Shown here: positions 16,942 to 23,732 of the stretch, in pieces | How the letters are laid out: the number at the start of each line of letters is the position of its first letter | Numbering within the stretch: position 1 is the stretch's first letter | Assembly (NCBI GenBank): GCA_002392325.1 | Contig: DGGS01000128.1 | Coordinates: forward strand, 1 to 24,153 | Source: Bacteroidales bacterium UBA3868 | GTDB taxonomy: Bacteria; Bacteroidota; Bacteroidia; Bacteroidales; WCHB1-69 | Length of the DNA stretch: 24,153 bases | Direction of reading: 5' to 3' | Notes under the pieces: generated by a model | What the model saw: the letters and a program-made list of their open reading frames with translations, nothing else | What the model was told of the DNA's origin: nothing | Database searches by the model: none | Made by a program: the position numbers and the translations under genes

Positions 16942-17454
16942 TTATTCGTCTTTGTACAAAAGATTGTCTCCGAACGGATCCATGGTGTAGATGTTGCGCT
17001 TATCGGCGGTGACAAAGAAAATGAATGGCACACGCTCGCCATCTTTCACATAGTGACCGGTTACCATAAACAACAACACCCCCGTTCCTTTTAAATCTCC
17101 GCTGGTCATTAAATCCTCAAAATCATCCCTGGTGCGGATTGTCTCATTTAATTGGACCTTGATAACCTCCATAGTCTGAGTCTTGTCCTCCAGTGCCGCT
17201 TGTTCGTATTGGCTCCGGAAATTGTCCTCCATCTGGTTGAGGAATTCTATGTTCATGTTGGCGTAACCCATTTCCGTTACGGTGTCCACACAGTCGATGG
17301 TTAAAGAATCGTAATCCACCACCCGTTCCGTCTTTAGATAGGATTTGGCAAAGGGTTTCATCTCCCTTTTCAGTTTGTTGGTGGCGTAGTTCTTGCATCC
17401 GCAGAATGAACAGGCAAATAGTATGGAAACGGCAATTATGCAAACTTTTCTCAT
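16942..17454 (-). CDS. Small putative lipoprotein of unknown function
   Basis: From ATG 17454 the product has 170 residues. A longer frame starts at 17475 but would overlap the upstream gene and place residues before the signal sequence. The N-terminus MRKVCIIAVS...SFCGC followed by KN looks like a lipoprotein signal with a non-classical lipobox (FCGC). The mature part is mixed alpha/beta, with DSLTIDCVDTVTEMGYANMN, a charged helix near EDNFRSQYEQAALEDK, and a hydrophobic GVLLFMVTGHYVKDG strand. I do not recognise a family. It lies 10 bp after the DUF4831 gene and 10 bp before the radical SAM gene, so it is surely co-transcribed with them. The product is probably periplasm-facing. Confidence 0.75.
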   Translation of the reverse strand: MRKVCIIAVSILFACSFCGCKNYATNKLKREMKPFAKSYLKTERVVDYDSLTIDCVDTVTEMGYANMNIEFLNQMEDNFRSQYEQAALEDKTQTMEVIKVQLNETIRTRDDFEDLMTSGDLKGTGVLLFMVTGHYVKDGERVPFIFFVTADKRNIYTMDPFGDNLLYKDE

Positions 17455-17464
17455 GAGTGTCGAT

Positions 17465-18568
17465 TTAGAAAACAAATCCTAGTTGGTTGATGTTGATACG
17501 GTCTTGTTTTGCCGGAAGTATTTGTATGTCACCCAATTGGCGCATATTAATAACGCCGCAGTCATAGAATTTTGTGCTGCCTTGCAACACACGCACTTGG
17601 GCGGGTACGGATTTGCGGTAGCGGTATCCGGAAATTTTTCCTGTGGTTTTTGCCTTGCTTTCGCGAGTGATCTGATTGTCGAAAAGCGGTTGAATGTCAA
17701 TATAGTACAAATTGGATGCTGTGGAAAGGTTCTCCAAGGAAAGTCCGTCATGGGAGTTGAAGGCAAAGGCAGGTGTCGTCTTTTGCGCATCCGGTATGAC
17801 ATAGAAGGTATAGACCAATTCGTCTTCCAATTTCAGTCCGGTGAACAAACTGAGGTAGTTGTTCTCCCATTGTTTCAATTCCTGAAGCATCATCTCCATC
17901 GTTTCCGGGGAGTAGGGTGTTTCTTGCTCGCCGGAAATGAGACTGTATTGGTCTTTGCGGCTCTTGCTGATGGCGTCGGCGGCTTCTTGGGCTTTCTGGC
18001 TGTTGGTCTTGGAAACCGTCTTGGTGCGGTTGGAAGGTATTTGAGTCACCACGCCGTCAATGATTTTGGTCTCTACAAAAGCGTCTTCCTCTTGTGTGAA
18101 GGAGAGGTCGGAGTAGTTTTTGAAGAAATCGGGCATGGGTTCAGAGTAGGAGGTGAAATTGTTCGAGTAATCGATTTTCTGGGTTGTCCGCTTGCAAGAT
18201 GCCAGAGCGCCGAGCAGATTCCGTTTGTTCTGTTGGGAGGAGAGTTGCACGAGGTAGGTGTGCTCGTAGTCGGGTACTTCCACGGGTTCTACCGCCACAT
18301 TGCGCAGCGAGAAATAGGAGTTGTTCTCTGTTATGATGTTGGAGAGTCCCAGGAGTGTCTGGGCATAATCAGCATAATAACCCCTGTATTCATGCACATG
18401 TGCCACGGTGACCGTCATCTTGAGGGCGGTGGTGGGCAAGGCGTATTGTAGGGTGTTCCCTTTTACGGTCACACCGCTGTCCAGCGGAAGAGGTAGCACA
18501 TTTTGCTGTGCTGAAGTGATTCCGGTACAGATAGTTAGAAACAGAACTGCGGTTAATAGTCTTTTCAT
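17465..18568 (-). CDS. DUF4831 family secreted protein
   Basis: The product has 367 residues with a signal peptide (MKRLLTAVLFLTICTG...SAQ). It resembles the Bacteroidota DUF4831 family in its overall pattern: a GNTLQYALPTT.L.MTV start, EYRGYYADYAQTLLG, a middle K-TK-T-S-K-A-A stretch with EQ-TPYS-E, and EL-QWE--YLSLFTG followed by a ...V.Y.F.V.P strand. The biological role of the family is unknown. Mature protein location is the periplasm or outer membrane surface. The gene is 61 bp downstream of the zinc peptidase gene and I see no TAnnTTTG box in that gap, so readthrough from the peptidase promoter is likely. The family name is from recognition of the sequence pattern, not a search. Confidence 0.78.
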   Translation of the reverse strand: MKRLLTAVLFLTICTGITSAQQNVLPLPLDSGVTVKGNTLQYALPTTALKMTVTVAHVHEYRGYYADYAQTLLGLSNIITENNSYFSLRNVAVEPVEVPDYEHTYLVQLSSQQNKRNLLGALASCKRTTQKIDYSNNFTSYSEPMPDFFKNYSDLSFTQEEDAFVETKIIDGVVTQIPSNRTKTVSKTNSQKAQEAADAISKSRKDQYSLISGEQETPYSPETMEMMLQELKQWENNYLSLFTGLKLEDELVYTFYVIPDAQKTTPAFAFNSHDGLSLENLSTASNLYYIDIQPLFDNQITRESKAKTTGKISGYRYRKSVPAQVRVLQGSTKFYDCGVINMRQLGDIQILPAKQDRININQLGFVF

Positions 18569-18629
18569 AAATTCGTTTTTTTATTTGAATATGGAATTCA
18601 GAATGTCACTTTGAACTTGTAACGCATCG

Positions 18630-19322
18630 TTATCTTCTGCTGCCAAGAGCGAGATACAGGTAGTAGAGTAGGGTGGCGAGGGAGGAGATGGCGGCGATGA
18701 GGTAAGTGCGGGCGGCCCATTTCAGGGCGTCTTTCGCCATTTCGGTCTCCTGTCCGGCGGTGATGCCAGTCTCGTCGAGCCAAGCCACGGCGCGGGCAGA
18801 GGCGTTGTACTCCACGGGCAGGGTGATCAGGGAGAAGAGGGTGGTGAGGGCGAACAGGGCGCACCCGACCAAGAGTACCCATTTTCCGAGGAAAGAAGAG
18901 ATTCCGAGCAATATCATACCGGCCAGTAGGATCCATTGTGACCATTTGGAGCCGAATTGCACCATGGGGACCATATTGGAGCGCATAGTCAGCCATTGGT
19001 ATGCGGTGGCGTGCTGCACGGCGTGTCCGCACTCGTGCGCGGCCACGGCCGCGGCGGCGATGCTGTTGCTGCCATAGACACCCTCGCTCAGGTTCACGGT
19101 CTTGTCCTGCGGGTTGTAGTGGTCGGTGAGGCGGCCTTGCACGCTGGTGACCTTCACATCGTAGATGCCGTTGTCGCGCAGCATCTTTTCGGCAACTTCC
19201 TTGCCTGTGAGGCCGCTGGAAAGCCGGATTTTGGAATATTTTTCAATGCGGGCGTTCAGTACCTTGCTGACCACCAGACTTAAAACCATGAAGACGAGAA
19301 AGATGATCCAATACAAATTCAT
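18630..19322 (-). CDS. Membrane neutral zinc metallopeptidase, YugP-like (PF04298)
   Basis: The product has 230 residues, the normal length for the family. A transmembrane helix spans ~3-20. The soluble part carries KIRLSSGLTGKEVAE and the zinc site H96-E97-C-G-H100, and the likely third ligand is E171 in PVEYNASARA. Two hydrophobic segments lie at ~130-168, between the zinc site and E171, and one more near the C-terminus (~205-226). The active centre is membrane-associated. The family is widespread in bacteria, but its substrates are not known to me. It is the first gene of the minus-strand group and starts opposite the sigma-54 activator gene, with an 83-bp region between the two starts. 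Confidence 0.9.
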   Translation of the reverse strand: MNLYWIIFLVFMVLSLVVSKVLNARIEKYSKIRLSSGLTGKEVAEKMLRDNGIYDVKVTSVQGRLTDHYNPQDKTVNLSEGVYGSNSIAAAAVAAHECGHAVQHATAYQWLTMRSNMVPMVQFGSKWSQWILLAGMILLGISSFLGKWVLLVGCALFALTTLFSLITLPVEYNASARAVAWLDETGITAGQETEMAKDALKWAARTYLIAAISSLATLLYYLYLALGSRR

Positions 19323-19353
19323 ATTGCTTTAGTTCTTGGGGTTAATTGCGGCG

Positions 19354-19361
19354 CAAAAGTA
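19354..19361 (-). promoter_or_regulatory. Putative -7 box for the zinc peptidase operon
   Basis: Read on the minus strand the bases are TACTTTTG, an exact TAnnTTTG match, followed by C. The box lies 32 bases upstream of the ATG at 19322. No TTG element is found at the expected distance upstream. It points away from the box at 19375, and the two are only 13 bases apart, making a compact divergent promoter. Confidence 0.5.
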
Positions 19362-19374
19362 TGCTTTTTTTTTG

Positions 19375-19382
19375 TATTTTTG
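19375..19382 (+). promoter_or_regulatory. Putative -7 box for the sigma-54 activator gene
   Basis: TATTTTTG is an exact TAnnTTTG match in the context TTTTTGTATTTTTGCGACC. It lies 23 bases before the ATG at 19406, implying a very short leader. An almost identical string occurs at 21161-21179 before another gene of the cluster. No -33 TTG at a normal spacing is seen. Confidence 0.55.
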
Positions 19383-19405
19383 CGACCTTAAAATGAGAAT
19401 TGTGT

Positions 19406-20632
19406 ATGAGTGCCAATTTTGATGCTATCAAGCGTCGCTACAACATTATTGGTTTTGATCCCGCCCTGGAGCGCGCCATTGATGTGGCCGTCCAGGTTGC
19501 CCCCACCGATTTGTCGATTCTGATAACGGGCGAGAGTGGTGTGGGTAAGGAGAATTTCCCCCATATTATCCATGACAACAGTCCGCGCAAGAATGGGAAA
19601 TACATTGCGGTGAACTGCGGTGCTATTCCGGAGGGTACGATGGATTCGGAACTTTTCGGCCATGAGAAAGGGGCGTTCACGGGTGCTGTGGAGAATCGGA
19701 AGGGTTATTTTGAGGATGCGAACGGTGGCACGATCTTCTTGGATGAGGTGGCCGATTTGCCGATGGCCACGCAGGTTCGTTTGCTCCGTGTGCTTGAAAA
19801 CAAAGAGTTCATCCGCGTGGGTTCTTCCAAGGTGCAGAAAACCGATGTGCGCGTAGTGGCCGCTACTAATGTCAATCTGGCCGAGCGTATTGCCAGCGGC
19901 AAATTCCGTGAGGACCTGTACTACCGACTCAGTTCGGTGGTGATTCATCTGCCAGCCCTTCGCGAGCGGCGGGAAGACATCTATCCCCTGTTCATGAAGT
20001 TCGCCAGCGATTTTTCCGCGAAATACCGCTGCCCGGTCCTTGCGCTGACAGAAGATGCGATCGAGGAACTGAAAAAATACCGCTGGCCTGGTAATATTCG
20101 CCAGCTCAAGAATGTGACCGAACAGCTTTCCATTCTGGAAAAGAGCCGTCATATTGACGCGCAGACGCTGAAGCCCTATCTCGTGTCGCCGGCAGACTCG
20201 AACCTCCCCGCGCTGGTGCACACTGTCAGTGAAGGCAGCGATAGCCTCCAAGTGCAGATCCTCTTAAAGTTCGTGTCCGAACTGCAGCGCGAGGTTTCCG
20301 ATTTGAAAAAGGTGGTGAATCATCTTACGAACAACACCGTTCCCGCCAGTCAGCCGGCGGCTTTGGAAGATTATCCGTTGGAAGACAATGAGTTGGATTA
20401 TCAGATAACCCGTGCGACGGAGGCGGATGCGGAACTGCCCGAAACGCATTATGAGGAGGAAATCATCACTAATGAGGAGAAAGACCTGTCGCTGGGCTCA
20501 CTCAACAAGGCAGCTATTATCAAAGCGTTGGAAAGACATCCCAAGGACCGCAAATTGGCCGCAAAGGAACTGAAGATTTCGGAGCGCACGCTCTATCGGA
20601 AAATTAAGAAGTATAATCTAAATGTCAAGTAA
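19406..20632 (+). CDS. Sigma-54-dependent transcription activator without receiver domain
   Basis: It drives open-complex formation by sigma-54 RNA polymerase through ATP hydrolysis. It has 408 residues from ATG 19406; a TTG at 19400 is possible but less likely. The AAA+ domain begins almost at once: Walker A GESGVGKE (42-49), the sigma-54 contact loop GAFTGA (89-94), Walker B FLDE (111-114), and R-W-P-G-N-I-R-Q-L in the sensor II region. A coiled-coil-like stretch follows (SELQREVSDLKKV), then a strongly acidic linker (~320-362), and a Fis-type helix-turn-helix (~366-408, AAKELKISERTLYRKIKKY). There is no response regulator or other sensory domain at the N-terminus, so control by level or by a partner protein is likely. 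lptE starts 6 bp downstream, an arrangement I believe recurs in Bacteroidales. Target genes cannot be seen here. Confidence 0.93.
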   Translation: MSANFDAIKRRYNIIGFDPALERAIDVAVQVAPTDLSILITGESGVGKENFPHIIHDNSPRKNGKYIAVNCGAIPEGTMDSELFGHEKGAFTGAVENRKGYFEDANGGTIFLDEVADLPMATQVRLLRVLENKEFIRVGSSKVQKTDVRVVAATNVNLAERIASGKFREDLYYRLSSVVIHLPALRERREDIYPLFMKFASDFSAKYRCPVLALTEDAIEELKKYRWPGNIRQLKNVTEQLSILEKSRHIDAQTLKPYLVSPADSNLPALVHTVSEGSDSLQVQILLKFVSELQREVSDLKKVVNHLTNNTVPASQPAALEDYPLEDNELDYQITRATEADAELPETHYEEEIITNEEKDLSLGSLNKAAIIKALERHPKDRKLAAKELKISERTLYRKIKKYNLNVK

Positions 20633-20638
20633 ATAAAG

Positions 20639-21151
20639 ATGCGAAAAGCGGTTGTGGTTCTGGTTGCTGCACTCTGCAGCGTGTTGCTCCCTGTGGGCTG
20701 CCGCATGTCGGTGTCACTCACGGGCGGTACGATAGACTCCCGTGCCAAGACCGTGGCTATCAACACCTTCCCGAACAATGCCTCGCTGGTTAACCCCTCC
20801 TTGAGCCAATCCTTTACAACTGCTCTGAAAGACAAAATCCAGGGGCAGACTCCCCTGACCATCGTCAGCAGACAGGGCGATTATGAGATTGACGGGGAGA
20901 TAATCGCCTATACGGTTTCGCCTGTGGCCATCCAGGGCAACGAAACCGCCGCCATGAACCGGCTCACCATTACGGTCAGGGTGCGCTTCACCAACAAGTT
21001 TGATGAGAACCAGAACTTTGAGCAGACCTTCTCGCGTTATGCCGACTATGCCAGTTCGCGAAATCTTAGCAGTGTGGAGAGCACTCTGGTGACCGAAATC
21101 AACGATGCGCTTACCGATGATATCTTCAACAAGGCCTTCGTAAATTGGTGA
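20639..21151 (+). CDS. lptE: LptE-like LPS-assembly lipoprotein
   Basis: The product has 170 residues with a lipoprotein signal ending LPVGC (C21), so it is anchored in the outer membrane. The mature part begins (R)[10 protein letters not shown], the Bacteroidota LptE signature (usually YSFTGGSI). It continues [25 protein letters not shown], a strand-helix pattern of the family, with a C-terminal TDDIFNKAF helix. LptE plugs the LptD barrel and helps insert lipopolysaccharide into the outer leaflet; lptD is not in the window. Translation probably follows that of the sigma-54 activator, which stops 6 bp upstream. Assignment is from sequence pattern and neighbourhood. Confidence 0.85.
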   Translation: MRKAVVVLVAALCSVLLPVGCRMSVSLTGGTIDSRAKTVAINTFPNNASLVNPSLSQSFTTALKDKIQGQTPLTIVSRQGDYEIDGEIIAYTVSPVAIQGNETAAMNRLTITVRVRFTNKFDENQNFEQTFSRYADYASSRNLSSVESTLVTEINDALTDDIFNKAFVNW

Positions 21152-21173
21152 TCGGCTGATTTTTGTATTTTTG
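21145..21173 (+). promoter_or_regulatory. Putative promoter before the TPR-like protein gene
   Basis: A TTG at 21145-21147 is separated by 18 bases from TATTTTTG at 21166-21173, an exact -7 match. The -33 element falls in the last codons of lptE. The -7 box is followed by CAACC, and the ATG is at 21192, about 18 bases downstream. This would allow transcription of the downstream genes apart from the sigma-54 activator. Confidence 0.55.
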
Positions 21174-21191
21174 CAACCCAAAATAAGGACA

Positions 21192-21821
21192 ATGGAAAAA
21201 GTTTTCTTTAATGATTTCGTGGAGTTGAAAGAGGGGGAGACCGCCCAGGAGAAGTTGTCGTATTTGCAGAAGCACTATCCGGCATCTCCGCTGGTCAACG
21301 CATTCTGCCTGAGACTGCTCCCGTCGCGCGCGCAGGCGAAGAACCGCTCCCGAATGTTCCTTACGCTTCCGGATATTTTGCGCTACAATGCGCTAAGCAT
21401 CGAGTTGGAACCCGTGGCGCAAACCGCCCGTGTGAAACCCAAACTCATCGCCGTGGAACCCATCCACCCGAATGCGGATGAGGATCCTTTGCATCCCGTG
21501 TTCGTGAAACAGCATGACGAGAATCACGAAAATCGCCAGGCCCTTATCGACCAGCTGATTGAAAAATTCTCGAAAGATGCGCCGAAAATCATTTATTCTC
21601 CCGAAAACCATGACGCCGAAGCCAACTACGGCGAAGAGAGTCTGGAAGAGGATCCGAATATCGTAAGTGAAACATTGGCAGCAATTTACGCGGAACAAGG
21701 ATGCTACCAGAAGGCCATCCAGATGTATGAAATTTTAAAGTTGCATTTTCCAGAAAAAAGTTGTTATTTTGCAACCCAAATTGAAAAACTGCAAAAAGAT
21801 ATTTTAAATTCAGAAAATTAA
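21192..21821 (+). CDS. Unrecognised cytoplasmic protein with TPR-like C-terminus
   Basis: ATG 21192 gives 209 residues. The frame is open back to a TTG at 21171, but that lies inside the promoter-like box. No signal peptide or membrane segment is present. The N-terminal third has a short helical part ([23 protein letters not shown]). The middle (~60-150) is charged and probably flexible, with [13 protein letters not shown]. The last ~55 residues ([32 protein letters not shown]) match a single tetratricopeptide-like helix pair. I recall similar proteins between lptE and secG in Bacteroidales, without a known role. A scaffold or assembly partner for envelope biogenesis is only a guess from its position. 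secG follows after 34 bp. Confidence 0.82.
   Translation: MEKVFFNDFVELKEGETAQEKLSYLQKHYPASPLVNAFCLRLLPSRAQAKNRSRMFLTLPDILRYNALSIELEPVAQTARVKPKLIAVEPIHPNADEDPLHPVFVKQHDENHENRQALIDQLIEKFSKDAPKIIYSPENHDAEANYGEESLEEDPNIVSETLAAIYAEQGCYQKAIQMYEILKLHFPEKSCYFATQIEKLQKDILNSEN
21741..21771 (+). promoter_or_regulatory. Weak promoter candidate for secG inside the preceding gene
   Basis: A TTG at 21741-21743 is separated by 20 bases from TTATTTTG at 21764-21771, which differs from TAnnTTTG at one position. The following bases GCAACCCAAA repeat those after the box at 21166-21173. It lies in the end of the TPR-like gene, 85 bases before the secG ATG. Confidence 0.35.
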
Positions 21822-21855
21822 CACAATATTAACCAATAATTAAAAAAAGAAACAG

Positions 21856-22161
21856 ATGTTCTCACTTTGCGTCGTATTAATCATTTTGGCCTGTATCGTA
21901 TTGGCATTCGTTATATTGATTCAGAATTCCAAAGGTGGCGGTTTGGCCTCCAATTTCGCTTCCTCCAACCAGATCATGGGTGTTCGTAAGACTGCCGATG
22001 TGTTGGAGAAAACCACCTGGGGCGTCGCCGCTTTCATCATGGTGCTTTGCTTCGTATGTGCTTTCCTGTCTAAAAACGAGGTGAAATCCTTGAGAGGCAA
22101 TCAGGTTCAAACCGAACAAACCCAAAGCACGGAAGATACTCAGTCTCAGACACAAGAGTAA
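21856..22161 (+). CDS. secG: Preprotein translocase subunit SecG
   Basis: It is the small integral membrane subunit of SecYEG and assists SecA-driven export across the inner membrane. The 101-residue protein has two transmembrane segments (~4-22 and ~52-70), with the conserved Q-N-S-K-G-G-G-L-A-S-N-F-A-S linker (~23-36) between them and a hydrophilic Gln/Thr-rich tail (~80-101), which is common in Bacteroidota. The start is ATG 21856, preceded by an A-rich leader rather than a strong Shine-Dalgarno. A terminator-like hairpin follows 21 bp after the stop, so it may be the end of the sigma-54 activator-lptE-secG transcript. Confidence 0.93.
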   Translation: MFSLCVVLIILACIVLAFVILIQNSKGGGLASNFASSNQIMGVRKTADVLEKTTWGVAAFIMVLCFVCAFLSKNEVKSLRGNQVQTEQTQSTEDTQSQTQE

Positions 22162-22182
22162 ACCTGTTAGGGTAGAGTTATG

Positions 22183-22216
22183 GACATGCAACATCTTAGG
22201 GTGTTGTGTGTCTTTT
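22183..22216 (+). terminator. Terminator-like hairpin between secG and trigger factor
   Basis: The arms 22183-22195 and 22200-22212 pair over 13 positions, with a TTAG loop; three pairs are G-U. The 3' side runs directly into TTTT (22213-22216) and then AATATT. Because of the G-U pairs the fold is stronger as a plus-strand RNA than in the minus direction. It could end the secG transcript or act as a partial stop before the trigger factor gene, whose ATG is 32 bases further on. The U tract is short, so termination may be leaky. Confidence 0.6.
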
Positions 22217-22247
22217 AATATTATGAATTTAACATTTAATAAGAAAT

Positions 22248-23726
22248 ATGAATATCAAACACGAAAAAGCTCCGGGTCAGTTACAGGAAGTAACAATTGA
22301 GATAAACAAGGAAGATTATGCGGCTGAATTGGAAGCTGCGCTGAAAAAACAGAGACGCACCGCTCATGTCCCTGGTTTCCGTCCAGGCAATGCCCCTATG
22401 GGTATGATTAAGAAAATGTATGAGAAAACCCTTCTCGTTCAGGAAATTGACAATATCGTGAACAAGGAGATGGACAAATTCATGAAAGACAATGAGGTGC
22501 GCTACATCTTCGAACCGCTTCCGGTAGAAGGAAAATCGAAAGTGAATTTCGATGAGCCCGACCACTTCGAGTTTGTGTACGAATATGCGTTGGCTCCCGA
22601 TGTGAAGATCGACTATGCCAAACTGCCTAAGGTGGTGGATTTCACCATCGTGCCTACCGCCGAGGATCGCGAAGGTTTCATCAAACAGCTCCGCGAGCGT
22701 CATGGCAATTACATCACACCCGAAACGATTGAGGCAGGCGATAGCGTGTCCGTCAAATACGGTGAGGACAAGGAAGGTTTCTTCTTCATGCATGACCTGA
22801 CCGATGCCGCACAGAAGAAATTCATCGGCAAGAAGAAGGATGAGGCAGTACAACTTTCTTTGAGAAAAGCGTTTACAAACGAAGCCGTGATGGCACGCTT
22901 CCTCAAGGTGGACGCCAAAGACCTTGAAGCGGACAACGAATACAAGTTCAAAGTCACCATCAAGCACATCGGCCGCATCGAACCCGCTGAATTGAATGAC
23001 GAATTCTTCAAGAAAGCGTATCCCGACGGAAATGTGAAGAATGAAAAGGAACTCAACGCTGAAGCCGATAAGGTTGTGACCGAACAATATCAGCCCGAGC
23101 TCAACCGCCAGTTCATGAACGACGCCATTGAGATGCTGATTGACAATGTGAAAGTGGACCTCCCCGATGATTTCATCAAACGCTATATTCTTCTTACCCA
23201 AAAGGATATGACAGCTGAAACGCTGGAAGAAAAATACAATGACTACAAGCGCGCGTTCCAATGGCAGATTCTGGAAGGCAAGTTGGTGGAAGGCAGCGAC
23301 ATCAAAGTCGAGATGGAGGATGTGAAGAACTACTTCCGCGAATATTTCATCAAAAACTACTTCGGCAATTTCAACATGGACGATGTGAAGGATCGTGTGG
23401 AAGAACTGGTGAAACAATCCATGGAGAACCGTGAGTATGTGAAGAATGTCTATGACATGCTCTTCGATCAGAAACTTACCGAATTGCTGCGTTCCAAACT
23501 CAATATTGACCACCAGAAGGGTGACATTAAAGCGTATGTTGATATGCTGACCGCCCGTGCTGACAAGTCTAAAGCGCCGGCAAAGAAAACCGCTGCCAAG
23601 AAAACAACGGCCAAGAAGGTGAAAGAAGAGAATGAGGAAACAGAGGAGAAAGAGGTGAAGGCGAAGAAAACTCCGGCCAAAAAGACCACCAAGACGACCA
23701 AGGCCTCCAAAACAACCAAAGAATAA
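22248..23726 (+). CDS. tig: Trigger factor with lysine-rich C-terminal extension
   Basis: It is a ribosome-bound chaperone for nascent chains. The protein has 492 residues against roughly 430-450 in most bacteria. The N-terminal ribosome-binding domain carries the GFRPGNAP signature (residues 43-50). A PPIase-like middle domain (~150-245) has lost much of the FKBP pattern, which is usual in Bacteroidota. The helical substrate-cradling C-domain runs to ~440. Residues 442-492 are an added low-complexity tail built from A-K-K-T type units, with 18 Lys and 8 Glu in 51 residues, resembling histone H1-like tails. The clpP gene starts 6 bp after the stop, so the two are co-transcribed; trigger factor-Clp linkage is widespread in bacteria. 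The preceding hairpin may separate it from secG transcription. Confidence 0.94.
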   Translation: MNIKHEKAPGQLQEVTIEINKEDYAAELEAALKKQRRTAHVPGFRPGNAPMGMIKKMYEKTLLVQEIDNIVNKEMDKFMKDNEVRYIFEPLPVEGKSKVNFDEPDHFEFVYEYALAPDVKIDYAKLPKVVDFTIVPTAEDREGFIKQLRERHGNYITPETIEAGDSVSVKYGEDKEGFFFMHDLTDAAQKKFIGKKKDEAVQLSLRKAFTNEAVMARFLKVDAKDLEADNEYKFKVTIKHIGRIEPAELNDEFFKKAYPDGNVKNEKELNAEADKVVTEQYQPELNRQFMNDAIEMLIDNVKVDLPDDFIKRYILLTQKDMTAETLEEKYNDYKRAFQWQILEGKLVEGSDIKVEMEDVKNYFREYFIKNYFGNFNMDDVKDRVEELVKQSMENREYVKNVYDMLFDQKLTELLRSKLNIDHQKGDIKAYVDMLTARADKSKAPAKKTAAKKTTAKKVKEENEETEEKEVKAKKTPAKKTTKTTKASKTTKE

Positions 23727-23732
23727 TCAAAC

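Noticed and set aside
16932..17042. Longer N-terminus of the radical SAM protein
   Set aside because: It overlaps the end of the lipoprotein gene by about 100 bases, and the family-like sequence begins only after the ATG at 16931.
17483..18451. 322-residue plus-strand frame opposite the DUF4831 gene
   Set aside because: It is Gly/Val/Leu-rich without domain pattern or a sensible start, and the minus-strand gene has a signal peptide, family pattern and operon spacing.
19388..20251. 287-residue minus-strand frame opposite the sigma-54 activator
   Set aside because: It lies fully within a gene with intact AAA+ motifs and has no recognisable pattern of its own.
22281..23513. 410-residue minus-strand frame opposite trigger factor
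   Set aside because: The product is a low-complexity Phe/His/Val/Ile string, as expected from the reverse of a Lys/Glu/Asp-rich gene; trigger factor is certain on the other strand.
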